A stretch of DNA of 32,686 nucleotides from Cytophagales bacterium (GTDB lineage Bacteria; Bacteroidota; Bacteroidia; Cytophagales; UBA9547): contig JACMRH010000485.1 in assembly GCA_014376535.1 (NCBI GenBank), positions 1-32,686 on the forward strand. The letters are read 5' to 3'. Positions within the stretch are counted from its first letter, which is position 1; every line of letters begins with the position of its first letter. Below the pieces are notes generated by a model. That model saw nothing but the letters and a program-made list of their open reading frames with translations. It was not told where the DNA came from and made no database searches. The translations under genes were made by a program, and so were the position numbers. Of this stretch, positions 8,219 to 17,753 are shown piece by piece.

Positions 8219-9997
8219 ATGAAAAATATACACCTAAACAATCGGTCTGCATCTCAAAATTTAAATAGAATTTTTATCATGATTAATAATATGTACTCTA
8301 AAATAAGATTATCAATTACTGCCTTTTTACTTGTGGCTATTTATGCAGCACATGGCCAGGTAATACAAAATGATGTTTTTTGGAAGGACTTAGATGGCAA
8401 CCCAATTTATTCTCAGGGCGGAGGAGTTTTGAAAGTGGGGAATACCTGGTATTGGTACGGCCCAAAGTACAATGGAGCAGTAACTTATTATAACAATCCA
8501 GGTGGTGGTAAAAACAGTAATTCTTCTTTTGATGCGATCACCTGTTATTCTTCAACTGACCTGGCACATTGGAAGTTTGAAGGAAATGTAATGACCACTT
8601 CAGACATAAACAGCGGTTGGGTGGGCAGAGTGGGAGTTACATATAACCCCACTACCAAAAAATATGTTTTGCTTGCCCAAGGAAATGGAGGGTTAGCCTT
8701 TGCCATAAGTAATACACCTAACGGACATTTTACTTACCATCATACCCAAATGGTGATCACCAATGTGGTCAACGACAATTCAGGCGACCAATCTGTTTAT
8801 ACAGATTCAGATGGAAAAGCTTATTTGGTTTTTAGTAATCGTTCAGGTAGAAGCCATCTTTATGTTTCTGCTCTTCGTACTTCAGATTATCTAAATGCAG
8901 AACCAGCTGTAAATATTTACAACAGTAGCTCCGGAGGAAGGGAAGGAAGTATTATGTTCAAGCAAAATGGGACTTATTATTTCTGCTCATCAGATCTTCA
9001 TGGCTGGAATACCTCCCAAACTTATTGCATTTCGGCCACGAACATTTTTGGCCCTTATTCAAAAGAATTTGTAATACAGGGAACAGAAAAAGATTACTCA
9101 CATGTAACACAATGTGGTTTGGCGGTAGAAGTAAAAGGCAAAACCGGATCTTTCGTTATTTTTGGCGGAGACCGTTGGTCAGATTTTGCCGGAAACGGAA
9201 TTGGATACAATCAATGGATGCCGATTTCTTTCAATGGAACAACACCAGTTTTTAATTCCTTAAGTCAATGGAATATCAATGCTGCCGAAGGAACATGGTC
9301 GGTCGGAAGCGGCAATAATTACGCTTTAAACCCAAATTTTGAAGCCGATAGGGTTTCTGTAACCAATATTACAGGATGGACCAACTCAACTATTACCGGA
9401 ACTGACCCAAACGGAAATGACAATGGCAGTCATATTCCCGGACGTTTTATGTTGTCTCAGAATAGCACCTCGGCATATCAAGCTAGTGTATTGCAAAACA
9501 TCACAGTTCCAAATGGGACTTATACTTTATCTGCCTGGGTCAAAAGCAGTGGTAGTCAGAAAAAGGCAAACATCTATGCTAAAAATTTTGGTGGAACTGA
9601 AATGAATTCTTCAATCAACCGTGATATAGGAACCTGGACACAAGTAAACATACCCAATATCAAAGTGACCAATGGTTCAATCCATATAGGGGTGTTTTCA
9701 GATGCAAATGCAGGCAACTGGGTAAATGTTGATGATTTCAGCCTGGTAAGAACCGACCTGGTAACAAGTCTCAATAATAATTCTACATACGAATCTCAAA
9801 CAACTTCTCAAATAGTTTATCCTTCACCAACAAAAGGAGAAATAAGCTGGGCTGAACCACAAAACTGGATATTAATCAATACACTAGGAAATGTAATGGG
9901 CAACGGTAATGGTACCTCTGCGGATCTAACCACTTTTCCTGGTGGCCTTTATTTTGTAAAACTGGGAGAAAAAATATATAGGGTGGTTAAGGAATAG
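8219..9997 (+). CDS. GH43 (exo-galactanase-like) with CBM4/9-like domain and T9SS-type tail
   Basis: The product has up to 592 residues. ATGs at 8279 or 8291 fit better with the hydrophobic signal (ITAFLLVAIYAAHGQ), so the first 20-24 residues may not be translated. The five-bladed GH43 region (about residues 48-350) contains DLDGNPIYSQGGGVLK and NTWYWYG and a candidate acid E242 in GREGSIMF, resembling the beta-1,3-galactosidase-type GH43 branch. Residues about 367-505 resemble a CBM4/9 jelly roll (NPNFEADR, NGTYTLSAWVKSS, WVNVDDFSLV). The tail is a weak sorting domain (YPSPTKGEIS, GGLYFVKLGE, VVKE) without the usual NPF. Arabinogalactan side chains are a likely substrate, inferred only. Confidence 0.78.
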   Translation: MKNIHLNNRSASQNLNRIFIMINNMYSKIRLSITAFLLVAIYAAHGQVIQNDVFWKDLDGNPIYSQGGGVLKVGNTWYWYGPKYNGAVTYYNNPGGGKNSNSSFDAITCYSSTDLAHWKFEGNVMTTSDINSGWVGRVGVTYNPTTKKYVLLAQGNGGLAFAISNTPNGHFTYHHTQMVITNVVNDNSGDQSVYTDSDGKAYLVFSNRSGRSHLYVSALRTSDYLNAEPAVNIYNSSSGGREGSIMFKQNGTYYFCSSDLHGWNTSQTYCISATNIFGPYSKEFVIQGTEKDYSHVTQCGLAVEVKGKTGSFVIFGGDRWSDFAGNGIGYNQWMPISFNGTTPVFNSLSQWNINAAEGTWSVGSGNNYALNPNFEADRVSVTNITGWTNSTITGTDPNGNDNGSHIPGRFMLSQNSTSAYQASVLQNITVPNGTYTLSAWVKSSGSQKKANIYAKNFGGTEMNSSINRDIGTWTQVNIPNIKVTNGSIHIGVFSDANAGNWVNVDDFSLVRTDLVTSLNNNSTYESQTTSQIVYPSPTKGEISWAEPQNWILINTLGNVMGNGNGTSADLTTFPGGLYFVKLGEKIYRVVKE

Positions 9998-10132
9998 ATT
10001 GGCTTCAAATTGATTCGAGCCAGGGTGATTCTTTAAAGTGTGTCAATAAATATTTCAAGTTCGATTTACTTTTTTGTACATGGATTGTAGCATTTAAGAG
10101 ACAGCAATTCTAACAAAGCTTTAACAAATCTT

Positions 10133-11794
10133 ATGAAAAAACTCTATTTTCTGGTAATCGGCCTTTTCGTTTTCCTTAGAATTACAACTGCTCAAAATTT
10201 TGTAACAACTGCTGAAGCAGAAAGTGGCACCCTTACTGGTGTTACAATTGCCAATCAAACAGGTAATTCAAGTGGTGGTTACGTAACTGGCTTCGATGCT
10301 TCAGGTGATAAAGTCACTGTTCCCATATCAGTACCCTCTGCCGGGCTTTATAAAGTGGTAATTACTTACCGGGCAAACCAGGGACAAAAAACACAAGATT
10401 TATTTGTAAACGGGACTTCCAATGGAAGCCTGATGTTTCCAGCCAGCACAACATTTACTGACCTTGATGCGGGTGGAGTGTATCTGAACAAAGGAAGCAA
10501 CACCCTTGCCATTGTGAACAACTGGGGGTACATGGACGTGGACAAGTTTTCTGTTTATACTTCTGCAAAACATACTTATAATTTGTCGCCTTCTCTGATA
10601 GACCCTTCTGCAAATGCAGCAGTTAAAAATCTTTACAACTTTATGAAATGTCAGTTTGGGAAAAAGATCATCTCTGGACAAACTGATGACTATTTTGATA
10701 ACCTGAAAACCATTGCCGGTAAAACACCCATGCTACGGGCTTTTGATTTTCAGCATTATTCTGCAGGTTATCCTTACAAATGGGCAAACGGTGGCTCTTC
10801 ATTTGGAGCAGATCCTAACAATCAACCCGAAGCCGCTATCGCCTGGTATAACGGTACGAACAAGAAAGGCATAGTGAGCTTTCAATGGCATTGGCATTCG
10901 CCTTCAGGAGGTACAGTAGGAACTAATACATTTTACACAGCTTCTACCACTTTTGATGTTAGGGAGGCGGTAAAAGCCGGCACTCAACAAAACAAGGATA
11001 TTTTAAGGGATATTGATGCAATAGCAACAGAACTTAAAAAATTGCGAGATGCAAACGTACCTGTTGTTTGGAGGCCATTGCATGAAGCAGGAGGAGGATG
11101 GTTTTGGTGGGGCGCCAAGGGCTCGGCAACATGTAAAGCATTGTATGATATTCTTTATGACCGAATTACCAATTACCACGGCATTCATAATTTAATCTGG
11201 GCCTGGTCCTCGCCTGAGGCAGACTGGTATCCGGGTAATTCGAAAGTAGATTTATTAGGCTATGATTCCTACCCGGGAGACTTCAACTATACAACTCAAA
11301 AATCTATGTTCGATAAGTTGTATACGATAGTAAATGGTGAAAAACTGATTGCCATGACAGAAAATGGCCCAATACCAGATATTCAAATGTGTTTTGATAT
11401 GGATGCTCCCTGGTTGTACTTTATGTCCTGGGGAAACTTGGTAAGTGCCCAAAATTCTGCACAGCACATCAAAGACGTTTTTGCGAATGCATCAGTGCTT
11501 TCTATAGAAAATCCTGGAAGTAACTGTGTTATAACGGCATTAGTTGAAGATAATCAGATTAAGACTTCGGAATTTAATGTAATACAATGTTCACCAAATC
11601 CTTTTACTGATAAACTTAAGCTTACTGGCGAAGGTGAATTTGATTATACGATTATGGATTTGCAAGGCAATATCTTGGAAGAAGGCCAGGGCAAGTCCAG
11701 TAAAGAAGTAGGGAGCGGTCTAACATCAGGCTTGTATCTGGTAAAATTAACTTCTAAAGGAACTTCCCAAATTTTCAAAGTAGGAAAACAATAA
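10133..11794 (+). CDS. GH26 beta-mannanase with N-terminal CBM35 and T9SS sorting domain
   Basis: The 553-residue protein has a signal peptide ending near TTAQ. Residues about 22-140 form a CBM35 (EAESGTLTG, NSSGGYVTGFD, WGYMDVDKFSVY). Residues about 150-440 are glycoside hydrolase family 26: SGQTDDYF, FQWHWHSP, acid/base E318 in WRPLHEAGGGWFWWG, nucleophile E410 in MTENGPIPD. Family members cleave beta-1,4-mannan. The T9SS domain starts near 486 (CSPNPFTDKL) and ends in GLYLVKL and FKVGKQ. The SGNH esterase begins 11 bp downstream, so the two are probably one transcript for (acetylated) mannan. High certainty on family, inference on the substrate in this organism. Confidence 0.94.
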   Translation: MKKLYFLVIGLFVFLRITTAQNFVTTAEAESGTLTGVTIANQTGNSSGGYVTGFDASGDKVTVPISVPSAGLYKVVITYRANQGQKTQDLFVNGTSNGSLMFPASTTFTDLDAGGVYLNKGSNTLAIVNNWGYMDVDKFSVYTSAKHTYNLSPSLIDPSANAAVKNLYNFMKCQFGKKIISGQTDDYFDNLKTIAGKTPMLRAFDFQHYSAGYPYKWANGGSSFGADPNNQPEAAIAWYNGTNKKGIVSFQWHWHSPSGGTVGTNTFYTASTTFDVREAVKAGTQQNKDILRDIDAIATELKKLRDANVPVVWRPLHEAGGGWFWWGAKGSATCKALYDILYDRITNYHGIHNLIWAWSSPEADWYPGNSKVDLLGYDSYPGDFNYTTQKSMFDKLYTIVNGEKLIAMTENGPIPDIQMCFDMDAPWLYFMSWGNLVSAQNSAQHIKDVFANASVLSIENPGSNCVITALVEDNQIKTSEFNVIQCSPNPFTDKLKLTGEGEFDYTIMDLQGNILEEGQGKSSKEVGSGLTSGLYLVKLTSKGTSQIFKVGKQ

Positions 11795-11805
11795 TTGTCA
11801 CCAAG

Positions 11806-13137
11806 ATGAATTTAAATATAAGAGTATCAATTTGCTGTTTTATAGCGGCAATGCTTTTTACTCAATTAGTCTATTCCATCACTTCTAATCCTTTACTTTC
11901 AAGAGGAAAGCAAGTATGTACTTCAAAAGGGAATGCTACTTATTTAACAGATAATAAATATGGTGGAACCTCTTTTACAATCAGCAACAACTCATGGGTC
12001 GCAGTTAATGTGGGAACGGGACCTTCAAAAGTTTTCTTTAACTGGAACAGCCTTGCTTACACCTGGTCAGATGTAATTGCTTCTGCCGGAAGCTGCAAAA
12101 GCAACATGGGCGTTCCTGTTGATTATACTATTCAAAAATCAGCCAACTCTACAAATGGTGCGGATGGACTATGGACAACCGTTCTTACTATTTTAGGAAG
12201 CAATGTAACAGCTCGCGGTCACGTTGTTGATTTTTCCGGGGCATCCTGGATCAAAATAAACATATCCAACGGAAGTGGAAATCTAGATGAAGTTGAAGTT
12301 TTTGATCTTTCTTCCAATGGAAATGACATGTGGTTTTTCCCTGGAACCAGTATCACCGCCAATACTTACAAAGGAACACCTCCAGCTCAAAATTATGCAG
12401 ATTTAATTACCCAAACCTATCCAGGCTACAATCCTGTAATGATTAGAGGTGGTATTCCATGTATAAGCAGCAGCAATTTGGCGACAGACCTGTCAAAATA
12501 CCTGAGCAATGCAGGCAATGCAAAGTATTGGGCGATTGAAATGGGCACCAACGATGCCTGGGGTGGCGGTAACGGGAACGTTAATAACTTTAAGAATAAT
12601 CTTCAAACTGTAATTACAGCTTGTAAAAATGCTGGCATACAGCCCATATTGGCAAGAATGATCGGAACAAACCAAACGGTCGCCAAATGGCAGGTCCATC
12701 CGGATTTTCTTAAAGCTATTGACGATCTTACAACAAAGAACAATTTAATTGTTGGCCCTGACTTTTTCACCTGGTTTTCAACTCATCCAAATGATCTCAC
12801 CAGCGATGGAGTACATCCTAATGCTGAAGGGGCAGCAGGCATACAGCGGATGTGGGCCGAAAAAATGAAACCTCTATATGCAAGCACTGTCACGGGATTG
12901 GAAGAAGAAAATGAAATAGAAACCCTCAATTTTTCACCTAATCCTTTTCTCCGGGAAATTACACTTAAAGCAAATGGAATTATTGAATATGAAGTATATG
13001 ACCTTTATGGAAATGAGTTTGAAAAAGGAAAGGGCAGCCAGTCTGTTTTGGTTGGAGAGAAGCTTGCTTCAGGTTCTTATATAATCAAAGCAAAATTAAA
13101 AGGAGAAAGTCAGGTTTTAAGGGTTTGTAAAAAATAG
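11806..13137 (+). CDS. SGNH/GDSL carbohydrate esterase-like protein with N-terminal beta domain and T9SS sorting domain
   Basis: The 443-residue protein has a signal peptide (IAAMLFTQLVYS). Residues about 30-170 look like a galactose-binding/discoidin-type beta-sandwich. An SGNH hydrolase follows (about 175-360): block I is PGTSIT with S182 and Thr where Asp of GDS is usual; block III is EMGTNDAW; block V is SDGVHPN with D334 and H337. So Ser, Asn, Asp and His are all present. Linker VTGLEEENE precedes a sorting domain with SPNPFLREIT. It lies 11 bp after the GH26 gene, suggesting an acetyl-mannan esterase role, which is inference from context. Confidence 0.8.
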   Translation: MNLNIRVSICCFIAAMLFTQLVYSITSNPLLSRGKQVCTSKGNATYLTDNKYGGTSFTISNNSWVAVNVGTGPSKVFFNWNSLAYTWSDVIASAGSCKSNMGVPVDYTIQKSANSTNGADGLWTTVLTILGSNVTARGHVVDFSGASWIKINISNGSGNLDEVEVFDLSSNGNDMWFFPGTSITANTYKGTPPAQNYADLITQTYPGYNPVMIRGGIPCISSSNLATDLSKYLSNAGNAKYWAIEMGTNDAWGGGNGNVNNFKNNLQTVITACKNAGIQPILARMIGTNQTVAKWQVHPDFLKAIDDLTTKNNLIVGPDFFTWFSTHPNDLTSDGVHPNAEGAAGIQRMWAEKMKPLYASTVTGLEEENEIETLNFSPNPFLREITLKANGIIEYEVYDLYGNEFEKGKGSQSVLVGEKLASGSYIIKAKLKGESQVLRVCKK

Positions 13138-13172
13138 GTGTTGATCTCCGTATTTTTATTTTGGCCACATTT

Positions 13173-13346
13173 ACCACCCCGGCCTGCGACCACCCCTCCT
13201 TGAAAAGGAGGGAAGTTGTGGGGTGCGACATTTTTAATTATTCTCAAAATCTTAAATTATTAGTGTTTCTCTGCCCAAATTCAAAAATGATTTGAGTTCT
13301 CAAACTCCCCTCCTGCGAAGGAGGGGTGCCCACAGGGCGGGGTGGT
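13173..13346 (-). repeat. TIR element copy A (about 174 bp)
   Basis: Imperfect inverted ends about 29 bp long: the left starts ACCACCCCGGCCTGCGACC and the right ends GGGCGGGGTGGT. Each end also has an internal CCTCC/GGAGG palindrome. The interior motif, read on the minus strand, includes GATTTTGAGAATAATTAAAA, related to the interiors of the copies at 17754, 26310 and 26904. It is oriented opposite to those copies. No protein is encoded. It follows the SGNH gene and its palindromes may act as a terminator. Confidence 0.8.
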
Positions 13347-13469
13347 TGATGGGAGTTCTAATGCGCCACCTTCTATAAATCAATTATAAAAAGGTTTAAA
13401 TGAACAGTGTTCTAATTCTTTATAGTATTTTAAAAAGCTAATACAAGAAGACTAATCTAGTTGGGCAGC

Positions 13470-13580
13470 ACCACCCTATCTGCGACCACCCTCCTTGAAA
13501 AGGAGGGAATTGCGGGAGGCGGCATTTTGACCTGTTCTCAAAACTTTTAGTATTGTCAACTATTTCTGCCGACCAACCCT
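13470..13580 (-). repeat. TIR element copy B, partial
   Basis: One end is present (ACCACCCTATCTGCGACCAC then CTCCTTGAAAAGGAGGG) plus interior matching the family (minus strand: GTTTTGAGAACAGGTCAAAA). The other inverted end is not recognisable, so this is a truncated copy. The rest of 13138-13682 holds only AT-rich DNA. Confidence 0.65.
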
Positions 13581-13682
13581 ATTAGGATTTCAATTAAACA
13601 TAGTAACTTTCAGATTTTATTCTTTATTCTAAACTCCTGTCAAGTCAATTTGAAACGTTTTTAACCCATTAAAACGTGTCAA

Positions 13683-14057
13683 ATGAAACAATTTGAAAGC
13701 TGTGAAATAGTTTACAAACTTATTGTGCAATTAGAGAAAAAAGGAATTTCCCTAACAAAAGAAAATGTGTTCAAAGAATATGAATTTGTGTTGTGGTATT
13801 ACTACAGGATGAAATGTAAAAACCTCAAAAGATCAATTCTAGAGAAACACCTAAACAGAAAAGGGATACCTGTTACAAAAGAAAACCTTCAGAAAGAGTT
13901 GAAGTTGCGGTTGCGCGAATATGAGATATTTGTCCTTAAAACAGTTTTAAAAGCAGGTGCTGAAGCTGTTCAGGTATTAAAAGACTTGAAAGAAAAAGAA
14001 AAAGGAGAAAATTGGTTAAAGTTATTAGTTTGTATGGTAAAAGGGGTTAGTTTGTAG
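13683..14057 (+). CDS. Hypothetical 124-residue basic helical protein with internal duplication
   Basis: I do not recognise a family. The protein is rich in Lys, Glu and Leu and predicted helical, with no signal peptide or membrane segment, so it is probably cytoplasmic. Two similar units are visible: LEKKGISLTKENVFKEYEF near residue 18 and LNRKGIPVTKENLQKELKL near residue 58, each followed by an aromatic/basic helix (LWYYYR, LREYEI). The repeated G-I-x-[LV]-TKEN turn suggests a tandem helix-turn-helix-like unit. It stands alone after repeat copies A and B, ahead of a lipoprotein gene. ATG at 13683 is the only good start. Confidence 0.6.
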   Translation: MKQFESCEIVYKLIVQLEKKGISLTKENVFKEYEFVLWYYYRMKCKNLKRSILEKHLNRKGIPVTKENLQKELKLRLREYEIFVLKTVLKAGAEAVQVLKDLKEKEKGENWLKLLVCMVKGVSL

Positions 14058-14258
14058 TATAACCATCAACAATTGAAAAACCAGAATTCAATTTAAATTA
14101 GGCAATATCCCTTGTCATGTCTAAGCAGGACATTGAGTATAGCCACCGAAACCTTAACTTTCTCCTTAACTATCATTACACCAATAACTTAAACCCGAAC
14201 ATAATCTGATGTTTATTAGAAAAAATTTCTAATTTTAAAATTCAACTATCCTGATTAC

Positions 14259-15209
14259 ATGAAAAAAGCAACTCTGATCATCTTAACAATCTCAGCATTT
14301 CTATTTAACTCATGTAAAAAAAGTAAAGATCCGCAACCTGAAATTACAAATCCTGTTCCAGCTCAAACTTCCCCGGCCCAGGTAAAATCACAACCTCTCA
14401 GATATTTGGTAAGCACAGCTGAAGGAAAACTTTTGGGAGGGTATATGTATAAATATGACTCCAAAGGCAGGGTTATTAGCCTTGAGAGCCTTGATTCAAC
14501 CGGAAATATTAATTCCAAATACAATACAAAATATGAATATAACAGTGATGGCACTCTATCTAAAGTAAACGATATCAATCAGTCTGGTTCTGACAATTAC
14601 ATATTCGAATACAACTCAGGTTTGGTAAGTAAAATAATTAAGACTACTGGTTCCAATACTATTACTTACAAATACTATTATACCGGAGGTAATCTTAACA
14701 TCATATCCAGCATTGAGAGCATTGGGAGTATGAAGTATAGAGACAGTATATCTTTTGAAAACTATAACGCAGCTGGCAGACCAGCCCTGAGCAAACATTT
14801 CTTTACCACTTATGTGATGACCTCATATTACACTTACGATAACAATTCAAATCTTACCTCAACACAAACCTCTGATGACCTTCATAATAATATCAAAAGT
14901 CTGAAATTTGAATATTCTTATACAGGTGATGTGCTACCGGAAGCCTTTTCAATGCTATCATATTTTGGAATAGAAACTGATCCTAATCTGAGCTCAAAAA
15001 ATAAGGACACAAATTTTATTTCTCAAACTAAATTCTATGGTAATTGTATCAGAGAACTTTCAACTCTTATATATGAAACCAATACATCCTTAATAAAAAA
15101 AGATGGCTCGGGAAGAATTATTTCATTCAAAAGTCAAACTATATCCCATAAAGTTACTTGCAGCCCCCAAGACGGTGACAGTGGCTACATATACACTTTT
15201 GAATACTAA
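14259..15209 (+). CDS. Lipoprotein with YD-repeat-like beta structure
   Basis: The 316-residue protein starts with a lipoprotein signal (MKKATLIILTISAFLFNSC), the Cys being residue 19, followed by KKSKDPQPE as a tether. The body consists of strand pairs such as YKYDSKGRVISLES, YEYNSDGTLSKVN, FEYNSGLVSKI and YYTYDNNSNLTSTQ, like the RHS/YD-type beta repeats found in Bacteroidota DUF4595-like lipoproteins. It is likely anchored in the outer membrane or periplasm. No enzymatic motif is visible and no operon partner is adjacent. Function unknown. Confidence 0.75.
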   Translation: MKKATLIILTISAFLFNSCKKSKDPQPEITNPVPAQTSPAQVKSQPLRYLVSTAEGKLLGGYMYKYDSKGRVISLESLDSTGNINSKYNTKYEYNSDGTLSKVNDINQSGSDNYIFEYNSGLVSKIIKTTGSNTITYKYYYTGGNLNIISSIESIGSMKYRDSISFENYNAAGRPALSKHFFTTYVMTSYYTYDNNSNLTSTQTSDDLHNNIKSLKFEYSYTGDVLPEAFSMLSYFGIETDPNLSSKNKDTNFISQTKFYGNCIRELSTLIYETNTSLIKKDGSGRIISFKSQTISHKVTCSPQDGDSGYIYTFEY

Positions 15210-15390
15210 GAGGTATAAGTCCAAGCTGGTCTTTATTTAGTCATTCACCTCTGAAGTTCTCATGAGCTGGTCCGTGTTTCCAAGGGCATTGTTTGAGTAT
15301 GCGCAGGAATAAGCATAGTTCATTAACAGCTGAGAACTCTTTGCACTAGCAGGGTCCAAACCGGGCAAAAGTTTTAAAAATTAAAAAAAA

Positions 15391-15418
15391 GAGGCAATAC
15401 CATCTCGAGTATTGCCTC
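15391..15418 (-). terminator. Rho-independent terminator of the PL11 gene
   Basis: GAGGCAATAC at 15391-15400 and GTATTGCCTC at 15409-15418 form a 10-bp perfect stem. On the minus strand it is followed by a run of eight T. It lies 10 bp past the PL11 stop codon. Confidence 0.9.
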
Positions 15419-15428
15419 CCTCAAAAAA

Positions 15429-17510
15429 TTAGTTTTTAGTCACCTTAAAGACTTTGCCTCCGGATGCTGACTTTATCTTTACAATATACATTCCGGATTT
15501 CAATGTGCTGCCAGCGTAATATACATTTTGTCCATGACCTTGTTCCATTTCCACCCCTTTCAGATCGTACATAATATAATCGAATTCTTCTGAGGCTCTC
15601 AGGTACAGGTCTTCTGTGAAAGGATTTGGAGAAAGGACTAATCCGGATTGCTCAAGGAACGAATTTTCATCGTTTATACCAGTTATGGTGCCATTCCCAA
15701 CCAAAACGATATTTGGAGTAGGTGCTTTATCAACACCTGCACCAAGGAAGAAACCCAAGTGTGGCGGCTGGTTATAGGACGATTGCTGTGAGGAAACTAA
15801 ATTTCTGTAAACAGGATCATGCATCAGCGTATACAACTTGTACTGTGTAGAAATAGTGGTCGTGTGAATGTATAATTTGGAAGCGCCATCGTGCAGAATA
15901 ACTTCCTCTCTCCAATCACCAAACAGGTCGGCACTGATGTTTGGAGTTGACTTTGTGCCGTTGCAAGCCTGTCCTGTAAGCGTCAAAAGCCTGGTAGTTC
16001 CGTTCCCGTTCCATTTATCTAATTTGTTCCCGTCAAGCAACTCATCCTGTAAGTCCCCATCCCAATATGCCCTGAAATTCATGGATGGTTTTGCAGTTGA
16101 TATGGATGTTCCGGTGCTTGTAAAAGTGTTAGCAACAGTAGCCGACCATACCTCACTGCCCGGTTGACTGGCATCGATGTCACCTGTCATTCCTCGACCA
16201 TCATCATGTCCGCCACCAGCTCTCCAAAGCACATGTCCATCACTTGCTCTGATCATATAATGATCAGGCTGACTGCCTGTTTCCTCATTTACTTCCCAAA
16301 CTTCCAGGCCAGGGCTGCTGATATCAAAATCACCCACATGGTTTGCATCTCCATGCCCAAATCCTGTTGTCCACTTTAATGTTCCATCATGGTCAATACA
16401 GGCCGCTCCAGTTAATATTTCATCAAAACCGTCGTTGTCAACATCAGCACACATAGTATTGTGGTTACCCTGACCGTAGGCTTTACTGCTTGCCGGATTA
16501 TTAGAATCAAATAACCATTTGGTTATGAGTTTCTTTCCATCCCAGTCCAGTGCCATCATCGTCATTCTCGTATAATATCCTCTCTGAAAAACCATACTTG
16601 GTTTTACCCCATCCAAATAGGCATTTGTTGCATTGTAACGGTCCAGCCTGTTGCCATAAGTATCTCCCCAACTTCCTACATTGCCTCTTGCAGGTACATA
16701 AGGAATGGTTGCCATTTCCGCACCCGTTTGTCCATTGAATATGGTAAGATGCTCCGGTCCGGACAATACATACCCATCGCTGTTTCTATAATCGGCGCCG
16801 TCATCATCAGTTGCTGCAGGCCCCTTGCTTAAGTATTTTCCGGTGCCATCTTTGGTATTTGGCGCAGTCTTGCAGGCAAGTTCTGCTTTTCCATCTGAAT
16901 CATAATCACCTACTAAAACCTGTACGTAATGAGCACCAGACCTGATGTTCTTACCTAAATCGATCATCCACATGGGAGTTCCGTCCAACTGATAGGCCCC
17001 AAGAAAGGTGTTGTCAGTAACCCCAGACTGGGAATTGTCTTTTGCATTTGCAGGATACCATTTAACGATCAGGTCATACTGCCCGTCCCCATCCAGGTCG
17101 CCCACCATAATGTCATTGGGGGCATGATTAGCGCTTGGGCGGTTTGGCAGGTTGACTGTCTTAATTTGAGATGCCCACACCGTTGCTGCATCAGCCTGGG
17201 TTTGTTCTGCTCCATTTATAATGGCCTTTACAGTATAAGCAGAAGTAGCCGCGCCGGCAGCATCTGTGATATTGGTTGCACCGGTAATGGGAGAAGCGTT
17301 CACTTTGGTCCCATTTCTGTAAATATTAAAGGCGACATTTTTAGGATCTGTACCAAACACCCGCCAACTGAGAAATACCCCATTGCTGGTTTTCACTGCA
17401 ACTAAACCACGGTCAAGTCTTTCCATTCTCCGCTGAGCCTGGATGGTTAAAACCGGAAACCAAAGTAAAACAAGTACAATGTACTTTGTGATTAGTGAGA
17501 GTTTTTTCAT
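15429..17510 (-). CDS. PL11 rhamnogalacturonan lyase with T9SS sorting domain
   Basis: The 693-residue protein starts with a signal peptide (VLLWFPVLTIQAQ) followed by RRMERLDRGLVAVKTSNGVFLSWR, the typical start of polysaccharide lyase family 11. The catalytic beta-propeller (about 30-610) has the repeated Asp-rich calcium loops of the family: VGDLDGDGQYD, GDYDSDGKAE, DVDNDGFDE, and GNHNTMCADV, HGDANHVGD, GGHDDGRGMTGDID. Family members cleave rhamnogalacturonan I by beta-elimination. A T9SS domain follows (ITGINDENS, LSPNPFTEDLY, GMYIVKI, FKVTKN). It is transcribed opposite to the surrounding enzyme genes and ends at a strong terminator, so it is an independent unit. Confidence 0.95.
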   Translation of the reverse strand: MKKLSLITKYIVLVLLWFPVLTIQAQRRMERLDRGLVAVKTSNGVFLSWRVFGTDPKNVAFNIYRNGTKVNASPITGATNITDAAGAATSAYTVKAIINGAEQTQADAATVWASQIKTVNLPNRPSANHAPNDIMVGDLDGDGQYDLIVKWYPANAKDNSQSGVTDNTFLGAYQLDGTPMWMIDLGKNIRSGAHYVQVLVGDYDSDGKAELACKTAPNTKDGTGKYLSKGPAATDDDGADYRNSDGYVLSGPEHLTIFNGQTGAEMATIPYVPARGNVGSWGDTYGNRLDRYNATNAYLDGVKPSMVFQRGYYTRMTMMALDWDGKKLITKWLFDSNNPASSKAYGQGNHNTMCADVDNDGFDEILTGAACIDHDGTLKWTTGFGHGDANHVGDFDISSPGLEVWEVNEETGSQPDHYMIRASDGHVLWRAGGGHDDGRGMTGDIDASQPGSEVWSATVANTFTSTGTSISTAKPSMNFRAYWDGDLQDELLDGNKLDKWNGNGTTRLLTLTGQACNGTKSTPNISADLFGDWREEVILHDGASKLYIHTTTISTQYKLYTLMHDPVYRNLVSSQQSSYNQPPHLGFFLGAGVDKAPTPNIVLVGNGTITGINDENSFLEQSGLVLSPNPFTEDLYLRASEEFDYIMYDLKGVEMEQGHGQNVYYAGSTLKSGMYIVKIKSASGGKVFKVTKN

Positions 17511-17753
17511 TTTCGATTCGTTATAGACACTATTATAATTTGTGATATAGAGACTCTATTACCTGCACGGAATCTTTTCGTAACGGATTTTAAATAAAAA
17601 AATTTTGGTTTGTCTGGAAGCCAAAATTATGCTTAAGGATCTGATCGAAGACTAAAATGTTCTGTTGTTCAGAAAGAATGGCAGGCTGACGAGGAGATTT
17701 GGAAATGGCGGCTTGGGTAAAAATTGTTCCGCAAATTCCTGAACTCGGCAGCA

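Noticed and set aside
9025-9255. Second-frame open reading inside the GH43 gene
   Set aside because: Shadow of the well-supported GH43 frame; no independent features.
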